Origin: Bryobacteraceae bacterium
GTDB taxonomy: Bacteria; Acidobacteriota; Terriglobia; Bryobacterales; Bryobacteraceae
Assembly (NCBI GenBank): GCA_019752335.1
Contig: JAIEMJ010000038.1
Span: forward strand, 176,838-240,837
DNA: 64,000 nucleotides
Direction: 5' to 3'
Positions within the stretch are counted from its first letter, which is position 1; every line of letters begins with the position of its first letter. The notes beneath the pieces are model-generated. The model was given only the letters and a program-made list of their open reading frames with translations, was not told the origin of the DNA and ran no database searches. Below are positions 1 to 9,168 of this stretch, one piece after another. A program made the position numbers and the translations under genes.

Positions 1-151
1 ACGAAGGTAATTCTCAAACCTGGCGCCTAATACTGGCTTTGGACTAACCGGCATACGTAGCGGCGGAAAGACAACGGGCGTAGCGAACCGTTTTGCGTTG
101 GATGTCGGTTTCGGTTCCGCAAGATCACGCCGGCCGCCAGTGCTACTGGCC
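1..151. other. No gene recognised at the left edge
   Basis: Nothing coding or structured is recognised here. The fusion gene that follows ends at 152 on the minus strand, so this is its downstream region. No clear intrinsic terminator was seen. Confidence 0.5.
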
Positions 152-2230
152 TTACCGCGGAATTGTAGGGACGCCGGCCAGGCGTTCCGATGACGCCGTC
201 CTGGGCAAGGCGCCGAGAAAGTCCAAGAGCATCGCCGCCAACTCATCCGGCCGCTCGAACTGAACCGCATGGCCGCCCTCCACCGATTGGAAAACGTTCC
301 CCGGCAACCGCAGTAGGGGATCCAGATAGGCACGTACTTTCTGGTTGTCCACAATCCGGTCGCCCGCCGCCGTGATCGCGAGCAACGGCAGCCGCACGCC
401 CAGGATCGACTCCCAGGAACGCTCCTGCACCTCATCCATCACAATCACTGACTTCAGGTTCACATCCGTGGTCTTCAGCACATCACGGTCAATAAAATCC
501 AAGCCCTCCGGCGTGAGGGTGAAGTCGATGGCCTGCAGCGGAATCGGCACGAAGGATTCATCGCGCCCGGGCGCGAGTTCAAAATGCTCGAGCAACGATT
601 GCACCACCCGTTCCGTCATATCGATCACGGAGCGGAAGCGCGCATTCCAAAAGAACCCCGGTGTGATCAAGAGCAGCGAAGCCAGCGCTCCCGCGCTCTG
701 CAACCGCTCGGCCGCCACAGCCGCGTACTGTGCGCCCTGGCACCAGCCCGCCAGATGAATCCGGTCGAAGCGGCCGGCCAACTCTTCCAGATGCTCGACG
801 ACGTCGTCAATCGTGCGGATGGCACTCGCCAGGTCGCCGCGGTTGGCGTTGAGTCCGCAGCCCCGACGGTCCGGCGCAAACACCGACATCTGCCCGTCCC
901 GCAGGCGTACGGCATTCGCCAATGGCCGCTGCCAAGCCGAATGGCTCATGCCGCCATGGAGCACCACCAGCACTTCGCTGCCTTCCGGCGGGCCCCACAG
1001 CCGGGTGTGGATGTCATAGCCATCGGACATGGTTTGGCGGCTGATCGTCTCGGTCTCCGGCCACGCCTTGCCCGGCGCGCGGCACTTCAATCCCCAACCG
1101 CTGTGCCAGGCATCGGCCGGCGTGAGTTGTAGCCCTTCGGTGGTTACCTCGGCATACGTCCGGCGCAGGTCGAGCGTGCCGCCGCGTCCCCAGCGCAGGC
1201 TGGGCGCGGCCGGTTCGCGTTCCACCAGACGCGAGCCAAAGGCCCCCTCTTGCGCCAGCAACAAGTCGCCGGCGGCCGCCGCCACGATCATCGCCGCGCG
1301 CGTCAGCACCGAAGTCTCGCCGACATGCGCACCCAGAATCACCGGCCACCGCCGCTCCCGTAGCGCCGCCACCAGCTTCAGCCCGCGCAGCACGCCGCCC
1401 ACGCGCGACACCTTCAGGTTGGCGATGTAGCGGCCCGGAACATCGTCGTAAAGCGCCAGGTCGGCGAGCGTACAGAGGCTCTCGTCCAAAATCACCGGAC
1501 ATCCCAGACCTAAGCTGATTTCGCTCTGGCGAGCCGCATCGCGCGGTTTCACTGGCTCTTCAATTCCCAGCAATCGCGCATCGAGCGAGCGTAAGTAGTC
1601 CAGCGCCTTCGCTGGCTCCTCCGCCCAGAGGTTGTTCGCGTCGGCCCGCAGCCGCGTTCCTGTTACGTTGTGGCAGGCGGCCAGTTCCGCTACACTGGCG
1701 AACTTAGCGCGGTCCGCCGCCAGGTTTCCGTCCAACTTCACCTTGAAGTCGGTCAGTCCAAGAATCAAATATTGGTCGATCAGGAAGCGCGTCTTCCAAA
1801 GCTCGTCATTGCCCAGCACGGCGGAGTAGACGTGCGGCCCCGCCGGCGGCGCGAGCCCAAGCATCGCTTCGACGCTCTGGTCTCGTTCCCGTGCGAACAA
1901 GTCCAACAGCGCCCCTTCGATGGCGCACCACACCGAGGGCGACGCATCGATGACGGCCGCTTGCCGTTCTCCCCATTCCGCAAGAGCCTCGAAGCTCCGG
2001 CACTCCGTTTGGATCGTGCCCGCCCACGTGCCGATCCACTGTCGGCAGGAGTCGCGGGTTTCGCCCGTTACATACGCCCGCGGGCAGCCCTCGCCATAAC
2101 CCTTCTGCGTACCCCGCGACGCCTCCACCCACAGGCTATCGCCATGGGTCCGTGCCGCCGAGGCGTGCCGGAAGGTCATTTTCAGGGGAACGCGCAATTC
2201 CGAAAAGCGCAGTTCGATTGGTTGGCTCAT
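152..2230 (-). CDS. Enolase-superfamily enzyme fused to alpha/beta hydrolase
   Basis: This is a 692-residue two-domain protein. Residues 1-370 form an enolase-superfamily barrel of the muconate-lactonizing/dipeptide-epimerase type. It shows KVK at 163-165, likely metal ligands D197 (RADANN), E224 (GIEEP) and D249 (ILDES), and K273 (NLKVSRVGG). Residues 400-690 form an alpha/beta hydrolase with the oxyanion-type HGG, a nucleophile elbow GWCQG (C497 where Ser is usual), a late Asp (AAGDRIVD) and His (GGHAVQF). The ATG at 2230 is chosen because it overlaps the stop of the upstream gene as ATGA; an in-frame extension further upstream lies inside that gene. The family suggests epimerisation, racemisation or cycloisomerisation followed by ester or thioester cleavage; the substrate is unknown. 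MenC plus MenH is a formal parallel, but no other men gene is seen. Confidence 0.8.
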   Translation of the reverse strand: MSQPIELRFSELRVPLKMTFRHASAARTHGDSLWVEASRGTQKGYGEGCPRAYVTGETRDSCRQWIGTWAGTIQTECRSFEALAEWGERQAAVIDASPSVWCAIEGALLDLFARERDQSVEAMLGLAPPAGPHVYSAVLGNDELWKTRFLIDQYLILGLTDFKVKLDGNLAADRAKFASVAELAACHNVTGTRLRADANNLWAEEPAKALDYLRSLDARLLGIEEPVKPRDAARQSEISLGLGCPVILDESLCTLADLALYDDVPGRYIANLKVSRVGGVLRGLKLVAALRERRWPVILGAHVGETSVLTRAAMIVAAAAGDLLLAQEGAFGSRLVEREPAAPSLRWGRGGTLDLRRTYAEVTTEGLQLTPADAWHSGWGLKCRAPGKAWPETETISRQTMSDGYDIHTRLWGPPEGSEVLVVLHGGMSHSAWQRPLANAVRLRDGQMSVFAPDRRGCGLNANRGDLASAIRTIDDVVEHLEELAGRFDRIHLAGWCQGAQYAAVAAERLQSAGALASLLLITPGFFWNARFRSVIDMTERVVQSLLEHFELAPGRDESFVPIPLQAIDFTLTPEGLDFIDRDVLKTTDVNLKSVIVMDEVQERSWESILGVRLPLLAITAAGDRIVDNQKVRAYLDPLLRLPGNVFQSVEGGHAVQFERPDELAAMLLDFLGALPRTASSERLAGVPTIPR

Positions 2231-3297
2231 GCGGAGGCTCTCTTTCTCGATCCGAATAAGGTGACAAAGTACTCTTCCATCTGCTCCAGATGCTGGCGGT
2301 GGAACGTGAAACACGCGTAATCCTTGGACGTCGTGAAACCGGCGGCCAGGAAGGGCGCGACGTCCCCTTCCTCCAATGCCACGCACTGGGCGCGGCCGAT
2401 GGCGGCATAGCGGCGCTTGGCCTCGTCAATCAGAGCCCGCCGCGAATCCGCGTCGTCGTCGATCATGTGTACGGAGAAGGCATTGGTCAGTTCGCTAAAG
2501 TTCATCCCGAGTGACGAGAACTCGAGGAGCGCAAACCCGGTGGCGCGGCCCGCGCGTTCAGCCACCACTGTCGCGCGGCGGCGCATCAGTCCCGCGTTCT
2601 CGTGCGCCGCCGAGGAGTAAGCGATGCAGCTCAAATGGTTCGCCGCGATCTCCGCTTCCCGGCCACGTCCGCGAAACCAGTCCTCCACCATCGCGCATTC
2701 GCCGGACCTAGCCGGCCGCACCAGCACCCCGGGGGGAGTCTCCGGAGCCGCCCCCTGCGTGCTCGCCGTCAGATAGTGAAACACTCGCAGGTCCGCCGTG
2801 GACGGGTCCTGCGCGCGCCTGGCGAAACCGCCAAAGACTCTCGCGGGCCACACGTTGTTCGGACGAAAGTACATCTTGGCCCAAACGATATCGGGGCGCA
2901 GCCGGCCGTAGTAGCAGAAAGCGAGATTCAGGCGGGCGGTGGCGTCGCGTGAGGCCGCCAATGGCATCGCCGCCAGGTGCTGCACCGTCCACGTCTCCTC
3001 GCACCAACGCAACAGACTGATATGGCCGTCCAGTTCATCGCCATGGCGCAGCGCCACCGTCGCCAGCACGTCGCCGTTGCGTTCAAGCATCGCCCGCATC
3101 GTCGACTGAATTTCGGGCATTACCGGCTCCAGCCGCGCTACCTTCTCCGGATAGAGGAACCCGCTATGCAAAAACAGCTTCCAGACACTATCGAAGTCGA
3201 TGTCGTGGGCGACTTTCACGCCCGGATAAGAGAGAAGTACCTGCCGCGCGTAATCCTGGTGCGGCTGCGGCAGGCTCTGGGGGTCTTGTTGTTCCAT
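2227..3297 (-). CDS. GNAT-like acyltransferase-type protein, uncharacterised
   Basis: This is a 356-residue soluble protein with no signal peptide. Two stretches resemble acetyltransferase-like halves: around 80-125 (GHISLLRW, then WTVQHLAAMP) and around 195-330 (VLVRPARSGE, then RATGFALLEFSS). Similarity to GNAT is by pattern only and the family is not identified. Its stop overlaps the start of the enolase/hydrolase fusion by four bases (ATGA), so the two are almost certainly translationally coupled and act together. A small-molecule modification pathway is a reasonable inference but unproven. Confidence 0.6.
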   Translation of the reverse strand: MEQQDPQSLPQPHQDYARQVLLSYPGVKVAHDIDFDSVWKLFLHSGFLYPEKVARLEPVMPEIQSTMRAMLERNGDVLATVALRHGDELDGHISLLRWCEETWTVQHLAAMPLAASRDATARLNLAFCYYGRLRPDIVWAKMYFRPNNVWPARVFGGFARRAQDPSTADLRVFHYLTASTQGAAPETPPGVLVRPARSGECAMVEDWFRGRGREAEIAANHLSCIAYSSAAHENAGLMRRRATVVAERAGRATGFALLEFSSLGMNFSELTNAFSVHMIDDDADSRRALIDEAKRRYAAIGRAQCVALEEGDVAPFLAAGFTTSKDYACFTFHRQHLEQMEEYFVTLFGSRKRASA

Positions 3298-3573
3298 CTG
3301 GTGGCGGCCTTTCTACGGCAACTCCCAGGCCGGGTGCCGCCGTCCACCTCTTAGCGCAATCGCCCTCCGAAAGCGGCCAAAGCAACCCGGTATTTCTGCC
3401 AGGCGAAAAAGGACTTCCGTAAGACCCTCCCCCCCGGCATCGGCGAATCCGACTTACCGGCCGCACGCGCAGCGCCGCCAGCGGAAGCAGAGCCTACGCC
3501 AAACGAACCCAAACCAACCCGAGGACATCGCCGCCGACCTAAGCGCCGTGCCTTCCGGCGTCGGGGGGGGGAG

Positions 3574-4935
3574 TCAGCGTGGGACGACGCGCCGGTACAA
3601 AACCAACGACGGCCGACGGCTCACCTCGCGGTAATGGCCGAGCCACTCCCGCAGCGCTGGCTGATGCTCGATCGCCAACGCCGGATTCAGCGGACCCAGT
3701 CCGTCGGCGACCCACTCCGGCCTTGACGCTGCCAGTCGCGCCAAGTGCATGGCCCTTTCCGCGGTCGCGCTGGGGCGCGCGGTGAACAGATGCCGGTCGG
3801 CGAAGACGCCGGTGAGAGGTTGGCTTTCGAGATACGGCGTGCCCAACGGAGCGCGCGTGAGGACCAGCAATTCCGGGCGGTAACCCCACACGAAGAGACT
3901 CTCTCCGGGCCGGATCTCGCGCGACGCCCGCCGTACATCTTCGAAGAGCGCCAGGTCCGGCGACGGCTGGCCCGCGGCCATGCGGACGTAGCCCGGACCG
4001 AAGCGTACCAAGGGAATCAGCAACAGGGGCAGAATGCACCAGGCGCGGCCCTGCGTGATCCCGCGCGCGGCCAGCAGGGCCAGCGGCGGCACCAGCGCGA
4101 AGTAATACCGCGGAAAGAAACGCAGCCCCAGCGCGACAGAGGCGAGCATGAGACCCGCCCAGGCGGCGAAGCGCCAGCCCTCGCGACGTATCGCGAACAG
4201 CGCGCCGACGACTAGCGCCGCGGCGAAGCCGAGCCAATTCGCCGTCCGGCGTAGGCCCTCCGTCCAGGGCGAGGCCAGAAAAGTGTCGTTCGAGTAGAGT
4301 GCGCCCCACTGCCATACCTGCCGCCAGTAGGCCTCAATCGCGCCGAAGCCGGCCAAGGTCAACGCCAGAGCCAGCACCGGTAATGCGAAGCCCGCCAACA
4401 TCCACGGCCAAGCCGCGAAAGGCAGGAACAACGCGGCCGCCGCCAGGACGAAGACGCCCTTGGCGTGTACCCACATGGCCACGCCGGCCGCGACGCCGGC
4501 CGCGAACGGCCGTCCACCCCAGGCGAAGGCGATTGCCATCAGATGGGGCAGCAGTAGCAATAGGTCCGGAGCGACCGCCATCACGGCCGCCGGCAAGCCG
4601 AACGTCAGAAAGAAAGCGGTGAGCGCGGCGGCGTAGTGGCCTTCGCGCGCAGTCCACCGTGCTCTCGCCGCGGCGTAAGCCGCATGGGCACAGCCGAAGA
4701 TAAAAACGGCTCCCAAAAGGCGCAAGGGCCAGCCGTCCTGCGCGCCGCAGAGTAGATATAAAAGCAGGGCCAGCGGCGGCTTGTCGTACCAGAAGTCGCG
4801 GTAGGGCGCCAAGCCACCCAGCACGGCCAGCGCCCCGGACATCGGGTAAGCCTCCTCCACCCACAGCACGCGCCAATGAGCCAGGCGAGTGGCCAGGATC
4901 AGCAGAAAGAGGCCGAGGCCGAAGCGCACATTCAT
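3574..4935 (-). CDS. GT-C family membrane glycosyltransferase (ArnT/PMT-like)
   Basis: This 453-residue protein has about ten hydrophobic helices. An early loop after the first helix holds WVEEAYP, and YDKPPLALLL follows; acidic residues in that loop and the KPP motif are typical of GT-C enzymes that use polyprenyl-phosphate sugars. The C-terminal 130 residues are a soluble domain (from about 325). It probably moves a sugar to a lipid or protein on the outer face of the inner membrane; donor and acceptor cannot be read. The ATG has an AGAGGAG ribosome site about five bases upstream. It stands alone, 42 bp past the end of the Ig-like gene. Confidence 0.8.
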   Translation of the reverse strand: MNVRFGLGLFLLILATRLAHWRVLWVEEAYPMSGALAVLGGLAPYRDFWYDKPPLALLLYLLCGAQDGWPLRLLGAVFIFGCAHAAYAAARARWTAREGHYAAALTAFFLTFGLPAAVMAVAPDLLLLLPHLMAIAFAWGGRPFAAGVAAGVAMWVHAKGVFVLAAAALFLPFAAWPWMLAGFALPVLALALTLAGFGAIEAYWRQVWQWGALYSNDTFLASPWTEGLRRTANWLGFAAALVVGALFAIRREGWRFAAWAGLMLASVALGLRFFPRYYFALVPPLALLAARGITQGRAWCILPLLLIPLVRFGPGYVRMAAGQPSPDLALFEDVRRASREIRPGESLFVWGYRPELLVLTRAPLGTPYLESQPLTGVFADRHLFTARPSATAERAMHLARLAASRPEWVADGLGPLNPALAIEHQPALREWLGHYREVSRRPSLVLYRRVVPR

Positions 4936-4977
4936 GAGAGCTCCTCTAGTGTACTGGCTCCCGAAAGCAGACGCAGT

Positions 4978-7824
4978 CTACGGCAGGGAAGAAGCCTTGT
5001 AGATGACAAGTTCGCCGAGGGGGGAACCGGCGGTAATGTAGAGTGTGCCATCGTCGCGGATACTGACGTTGTTGATGACGACCCCAATGTCGTCGCCGAG
5101 ACGGTCGCCGCGTTGGAAGACGTAGCGGAAGGTGCCGTCTCTGCGGCGCACGGCCACGATTCCTTCTCCGGTGCCTACCACCATGTCGCCGAGTCGATTG
5201 GCCGAAAAGATGCCGACATGGGTCGGGAATCTTCCGTTGGGCAGCCGATCGCGTTCCGACACTAGTGTTTGCCAGGTTTCACCCCCCCACTCGACGACTA
5301 TAGAGCGATCCGCGAGCGTTGCCATGGCGAAGATGCGATTTCCGGAGACTTGAGGCGGGTCAAAATTCAGGATCAACTGTCCGTCCGATCCGACGCGGGA
5401 TCGCCGCGGAACCCCGATGGCCCGCCAGGCGCCATTGTCCCAGACGGCGACAATAAAGCCGTTGGCTGCGGTTGTCATCTCCATGACCACTCGCCCATCG
5501 TCGGTAGCCCAGGGGCGGCTACGGAAGCCCACCACCTCTACATCGTCAAAGCGCATCCGGCTTTGCGGCAATGCGCCGTCCTGTCCGAGATCGCGGATTT
5601 CACCGCCGGGGGACGCCAGCATAATGCGCGTATCGTTGGACCGGGACGGTCCCAGCCAAACCTTGTGGCCAGCCTGAGAGGGGATTCCTAGCCGGCTGAT
5701 GTTGGGGACATCGGGCGTTATGGGCGCGCGCAAGGTGAGCTCCTGCTGTCCGTCAGGTCTGAGGAGGATTAAGCCTGCCGAGTTCGAGAATTGAAGGCCG
5801 TCCGGCGTTTCGTAAGCGGCGCGTTCGTCCATCAGGCCGATGAATCGGTCGGCGGGATTCCCTAGCGTAGGGTCGCCCAGACCGAGGCGAAGCTGCGGTC
5901 CGCCTTCGGCGAGTTGCACAACACTGCCAGAAGCGGTGTTTGCCCAGGGCAGGCCATTGGTTGTGCCCCACAGCGGCGGCCTCACGCTGGTACGGGGCGA
6001 GATGGGCAAGGAATCGCCAGAGCGCAGGATGATTTCGATGCTCTCACCGGCGATCCTGATGAGGGTGGAGGGGTTGCGGTCCGTGCCAACAAAAGCCATC
6101 ACCCGGCCTTGCGCGTCCAGCGTGGCCCCTTGAATCTCGGTGACGCGCTCGCCGTTCGGTAGGTTGATGTTGAACGCTAACGGCCTTTCTACGGTGCCAT
6201 CACGCTTCCAGAGCAGCAAGCCCTGGCCGCCCGTAGCAGCTCCCGCATTTCGAAAGAGCGTCCCGTTCTCGTTCGAGCCGTAGATCCCGCAAAGGCACTG
6301 AATCTGCCGAATTTCTGGTGTCTTCCTCCAGTCTCCCTTCAGCCAGCGCAAGAGAAAACCTCCACGGCCCTCGAGGTTAACGGCGACCACCAACTCACCG
6401 TCCGCGCCAACAAAGAACGTCGGCGGCGAAGCGGAGAGGTCCAGCCCGGTGATCCGCGCACCTTGTAACTCGTCGCCGATCCCGAGGATGCGCTCGACCT
6501 TCGGTTCGGCACCCGTGGAGTCTGGCGACAAGGCATAGAGAGCCCGCTGAGCGCCGGCATTGCCGATGAAGAACACGCGCAGATCGGTGGCCATGCCAAA
6601 CTGCCAGGGAGCGATTGAATAAGGCGCTGCCAACCCGGGCAAGGCTACTTGGGAAGAGAGCAATTCCTGGAGACGTCCACCGGGCGAAATACGGAACAGC
6701 GACGGCCAACTAACGCCACCCAGGAGGGGCGTCACCTGGAGATTGGCCACGAGATCCCCAGTGTCGCCCAAGCTCAGCCGCGAAATCTGTCCGACGGATA
6801 CGTAGACCGGCTCAACACGGCGAGTGCGAGGATTGTAGGCTTCGGCGCCGCCGCCCAGTAGCACTGGGCGGGCCACGCCACGACCACCCAATAGCAACTG
6901 TTGCGGACCCAAGGTTTCACTGGTCAACAATACGTCGCCTTCGTTGTTCAGGCTAAACCGCCCAAAGCCGGCGATCGTGGGCCGTGAGTCATCCCGGTCA
7001 ACGCTAGGATCGCCCGTCGCGCCGAGCGATCGCACCTGCCCCTCTTCCACCATCAACATCGCTCGCGTGACGTCTCCTACGGCTGCCTGGAAAACGACTT
7101 GTCCACGCGCGTTGCCACGCAGTGGATCGTCGATCTGCCCGGGATAGCGAAACACCGGGTTGGCCTCCCGCTGGGAGGAGCGCCAAATGGGTTTGATATC
7201 GTAGTGGCGCGGCGGGTCGATCTGGAGAGGCACCAAGGCTTCGATCGCCTGTGCCCCGGTGCTTACGGCGAACGGAAAAGCAAGTCCCGCACCAATGTGG
7301 ACGGAGCCGGTAGATTGAGCGTCCAGCCGGCCGGTAGCACGATCCATGCTGATGCCCGGCAAGCCCCTTCCGGAATCGGCCAGGACCCGCCAGTTGAAGG
7401 CGACATTCGGAATCGGCGCATTGTTGATATCGAGGGCCCGCGCGGTGAACTGCACGACCTGACCGACGGTGACGCGCGCACCGCTGGGCGTTACCTCGAT
7501 GCGCTTGGGCAGGCACTGCACGTTGAGCCCGGTAGACAGGTGCGGTTCGCCATCGACGGTGGCGCGGATGCGTGTTTGGCCAACGCTGCGCGCGGCCACC
7601 AAGCCCACCGAGACCGTCGCCACGGCGACATTTTCACTCGACCAAAGGAGGGGAATACCAGTCCGGACGGTGCCATCCATAGCTCGCACAACAACGGAGA
7701 ATCGTACCTGCTCTCCCACGAAGAAGGTGGTCCTGTCGGCGATCAAAGAGATGCTGGCTTGGCTGGGCGGGGTCTGGGCAGCGGCCACGGCGGCCCAGCC
7801 TACGGCGAGCATGAGCGAACGCAT
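4978..7824 (-). CDS. Large secreted protein with Ig-like (BIG2-type) domains
   Basis: This is a 948-residue protein with a signal peptide at about 1-17 (ending AAAQ). Two Ig-like repeats follow. The first is at about 25-105 (TFFVGEQVRFSV, then ATVSVGLVAARSVG) and the second at 110-200 (VTVGQVVQFTARALD). The remaining 700 residues are beta-rich with repeated short 'DG.L....' loops suggesting a propeller-like body, but no family is recognised. Its ATG shares one base with the stop of the DUF1501 gene (TGATG), so it is translated from the same operon. Inferred role: exported partner of the DUF1501 and DUF1549/1553 proteins. Confidence 0.7.
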   Translation of the reverse strand: MRSLMLAVGWAAVAAAQTPPSQASISLIADRTTFFVGEQVRFSVVVRAMDGTVRTGIPLLWSSENVAVATVSVGLVAARSVGQTRIRATVDGEPHLSTGLNVQCLPKRIEVTPSGARVTVGQVVQFTARALDINNAPIPNVAFNWRVLADSGRGLPGISMDRATGRLDAQSTGSVHIGAGLAFPFAVSTGAQAIEALVPLQIDPPRHYDIKPIWRSSQREANPVFRYPGQIDDPLRGNARGQVVFQAAVGDVTRAMLMVEEGQVRSLGATGDPSVDRDDSRPTIAGFGRFSLNNEGDVLLTSETLGPQQLLLGGRGVARPVLLGGGAEAYNPRTRRVEPVYVSVGQISRLSLGDTGDLVANLQVTPLLGGVSWPSLFRISPGGRLQELLSSQVALPGLAAPYSIAPWQFGMATDLRVFFIGNAGAQRALYALSPDSTGAEPKVERILGIGDELQGARITGLDLSASPPTFFVGADGELVVAVNLEGRGGFLLRWLKGDWRKTPEIRQIQCLCGIYGSNENGTLFRNAGAATGGQGLLLWKRDGTVERPLAFNINLPNGERVTEIQGATLDAQGRVMAFVGTDRNPSTLIRIAGESIEIILRSGDSLPISPRTSVRPPLWGTTNGLPWANTASGSVVQLAEGGPQLRLGLGDPTLGNPADRFIGLMDERAAYETPDGLQFSNSAGLILLRPDGQQELTLRAPITPDVPNISRLGIPSQAGHKVWLGPSRSNDTRIMLASPGGEIRDLGQDGALPQSRMRFDDVEVVGFRSRPWATDDGRVVMEMTTAANGFIVAVWDNGAWRAIGVPRRSRVGSDGQLILNFDPPQVSGNRIFAMATLADRSIVVEWGGETWQTLVSERDRLPNGRFPTHVGIFSANRLGDMVVGTGEGIVAVRRRDGTFRYVFQRGDRLGDDIGVVINNVSIRDDGTLYITAGSPLGELVIYKASSLP

Positions 7825-9167
7825 CAGCCGAATACCTCATTTACGGGCTGAAAGTTGCCTTCGCGGGAGCCCGGCACGAACTGGAAGATCCGACCGGAGG
7901 GGGTGTTCGTGAGGACCTTGGTCCAATTGATACCGAGGGCCGAATAGATCGTGCAAGCGATATCCTCCATGGCCACGGGCCGTCCGGCGGCCCACCCTGG
8001 CGTCACGACCTGATCGCCGTCCTTGTCGGTGGCACCGATGGCCTGGCCGCCACGTACGCCGCCGCCGAGCATCAGGGCACTCAAAGCCTCCTTGTGATGG
8101 TCCCGGCCGCCGCGGGCATTGAGAATTCCGGGCGTTCTTCCGAATTCCCCGATGGCGACAATCAGTGTTTGTGAGAAATCACCGGTAGCCTTTAAGTCCT
8201 CGACCAGTGCGCCCAAGGCCTGGTCCAACTCTGAGGCCAGCCGATAGAAATTGCCGGCGAAGCCGCGATCGAACATTTGGACATGGGTATCCCACCCGCC
8301 CTGCACGACGCTGACGAATACCGCCCCATCGCGTGCGCGGATGGCGTTGCGGGCGAGAATCATCGAGCGCCCAAAGTTGCTAGCGCCATAGCGCCGATCC
8401 TCATCCGGGGTGAAGCGAAACACGCGGGCCATGGACTCGTTATACATCAGGCCGCGCGCCTGGATTAGGCTTTGGCTATGCACCGCCGCGTCATCGCTGA
8501 GGGGCGCCCGGATCAAGGGGGCCTCCAATCGTTCCAGCAATTGGATGCGTTGGTCAAACCGGGTGCGGCTCTGGTCGCCGAAACAGCAATGGTCGAGGGT
8601 GCCGAGCCCGTTGGCGTTGACCGAAGGACGGAAAGGCGCCACCCGGCCTCCGAGCATCGCCGAGCCCTGCGTGTCGCGAGCGTTGAGCACAAAGAAAGGC
8701 GGCAATCGGCCCGCCGAGGTTGCCTTCTCGAGCGCACAAACCGCACCCAAGTGTGGGGTCTCACTGGCAAAGGCCGGGTTCGGGGTATGGCTGGTTTGCA
8801 GATAGAACTGTCCGCGCTCGTGGGCGGCTTCCTGGCTCACGATGGAGCGTAGTTGGCAAAGGTCGTTCGGGATCCGGGAAAGGCTAGGGAAGTAAGTTCT
8901 GGACAGACGCACGCCGCCCGCATACTCGCGAATGTCCGCGTCGCTGGGGTTCCACGGGCCGTCCTTGGGATCAAAAGTATCTAATTGGGACGGTGCGCCG
9001 TCCAGGTTGATAAAAATACAAGCCTTGGCGGAATTCTTCGGCTGGACGGCGCCTCCGGAAATCTGTCCATACGCGGCTTCGCGTAACAGGCCAAAATTCG
9101 ACAATGTGGCCGCGCTCAGCAAGAGGTTACGCCGTGTAAGGTGGCCGCTACATTTCTTTATTGGCAT
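7824..9167 (-). CDS. DUF1501 family secreted protein
   Basis: This 447-residue protein belongs to the DUF1501 family, which resembles sulfatases and phosphatases and is abundant in Planctomycetes and Solibacter-type acidobacteria. The N-terminus has LTRRNLLLSAATLSN, a Tat-like export signal. Family landmarks seen are INLDGAPSQLDTFDPK, GWDTH, IAIGEFGRTP, GGRDHHK and LMLGGGVRGG. The ATG at 9167 is preferred because it follows the upstream stop by one base and places the RR motif near the N-terminus; an upstream in-frame ATG at 9236 lies inside the preceding gene. The biochemical function of the family is unsettled. Confidence 0.85.
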   Translation of the reverse strand: MPIKKCSGHLTRRNLLLSAATLSNFGLLREAAYGQISGGAVQPKNSAKACIFINLDGAPSQLDTFDPKDGPWNPSDADIREYAGGVRLSRTYFPSLSRIPNDLCQLRSIVSQEAAHERGQFYLQTSHTPNPAFASETPHLGAVCALEKATSAGRLPPFFVLNARDTQGSAMLGGRVAPFRPSVNANGLGTLDHCCFGDQSRTRFDQRIQLLERLEAPLIRAPLSDDAAVHSQSLIQARGLMYNESMARVFRFTPDEDRRYGASNFGRSMILARNAIRARDGAVFVSVVQGGWDTHVQMFDRGFAGNFYRLASELDQALGALVEDLKATGDFSQTLIVAIGEFGRTPGILNARGGRDHHKEALSALMLGGGVRGGQAIGATDKDGDQVVTPGWAAGRPVAMEDIACTIYSALGINWTKVLTNTPSGRIFQFVPGSREGNFQPVNEVFG

Positions 9168-9168
9168 G

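Noticed and set aside
152..2230. Assigning the fusion as MenC-MenH (menaquinone synthesis)
   Set aside because: The hydrolase has a Cys in the nucleophile position, no other men gene is present, and the coupled gene is GNAT-like.
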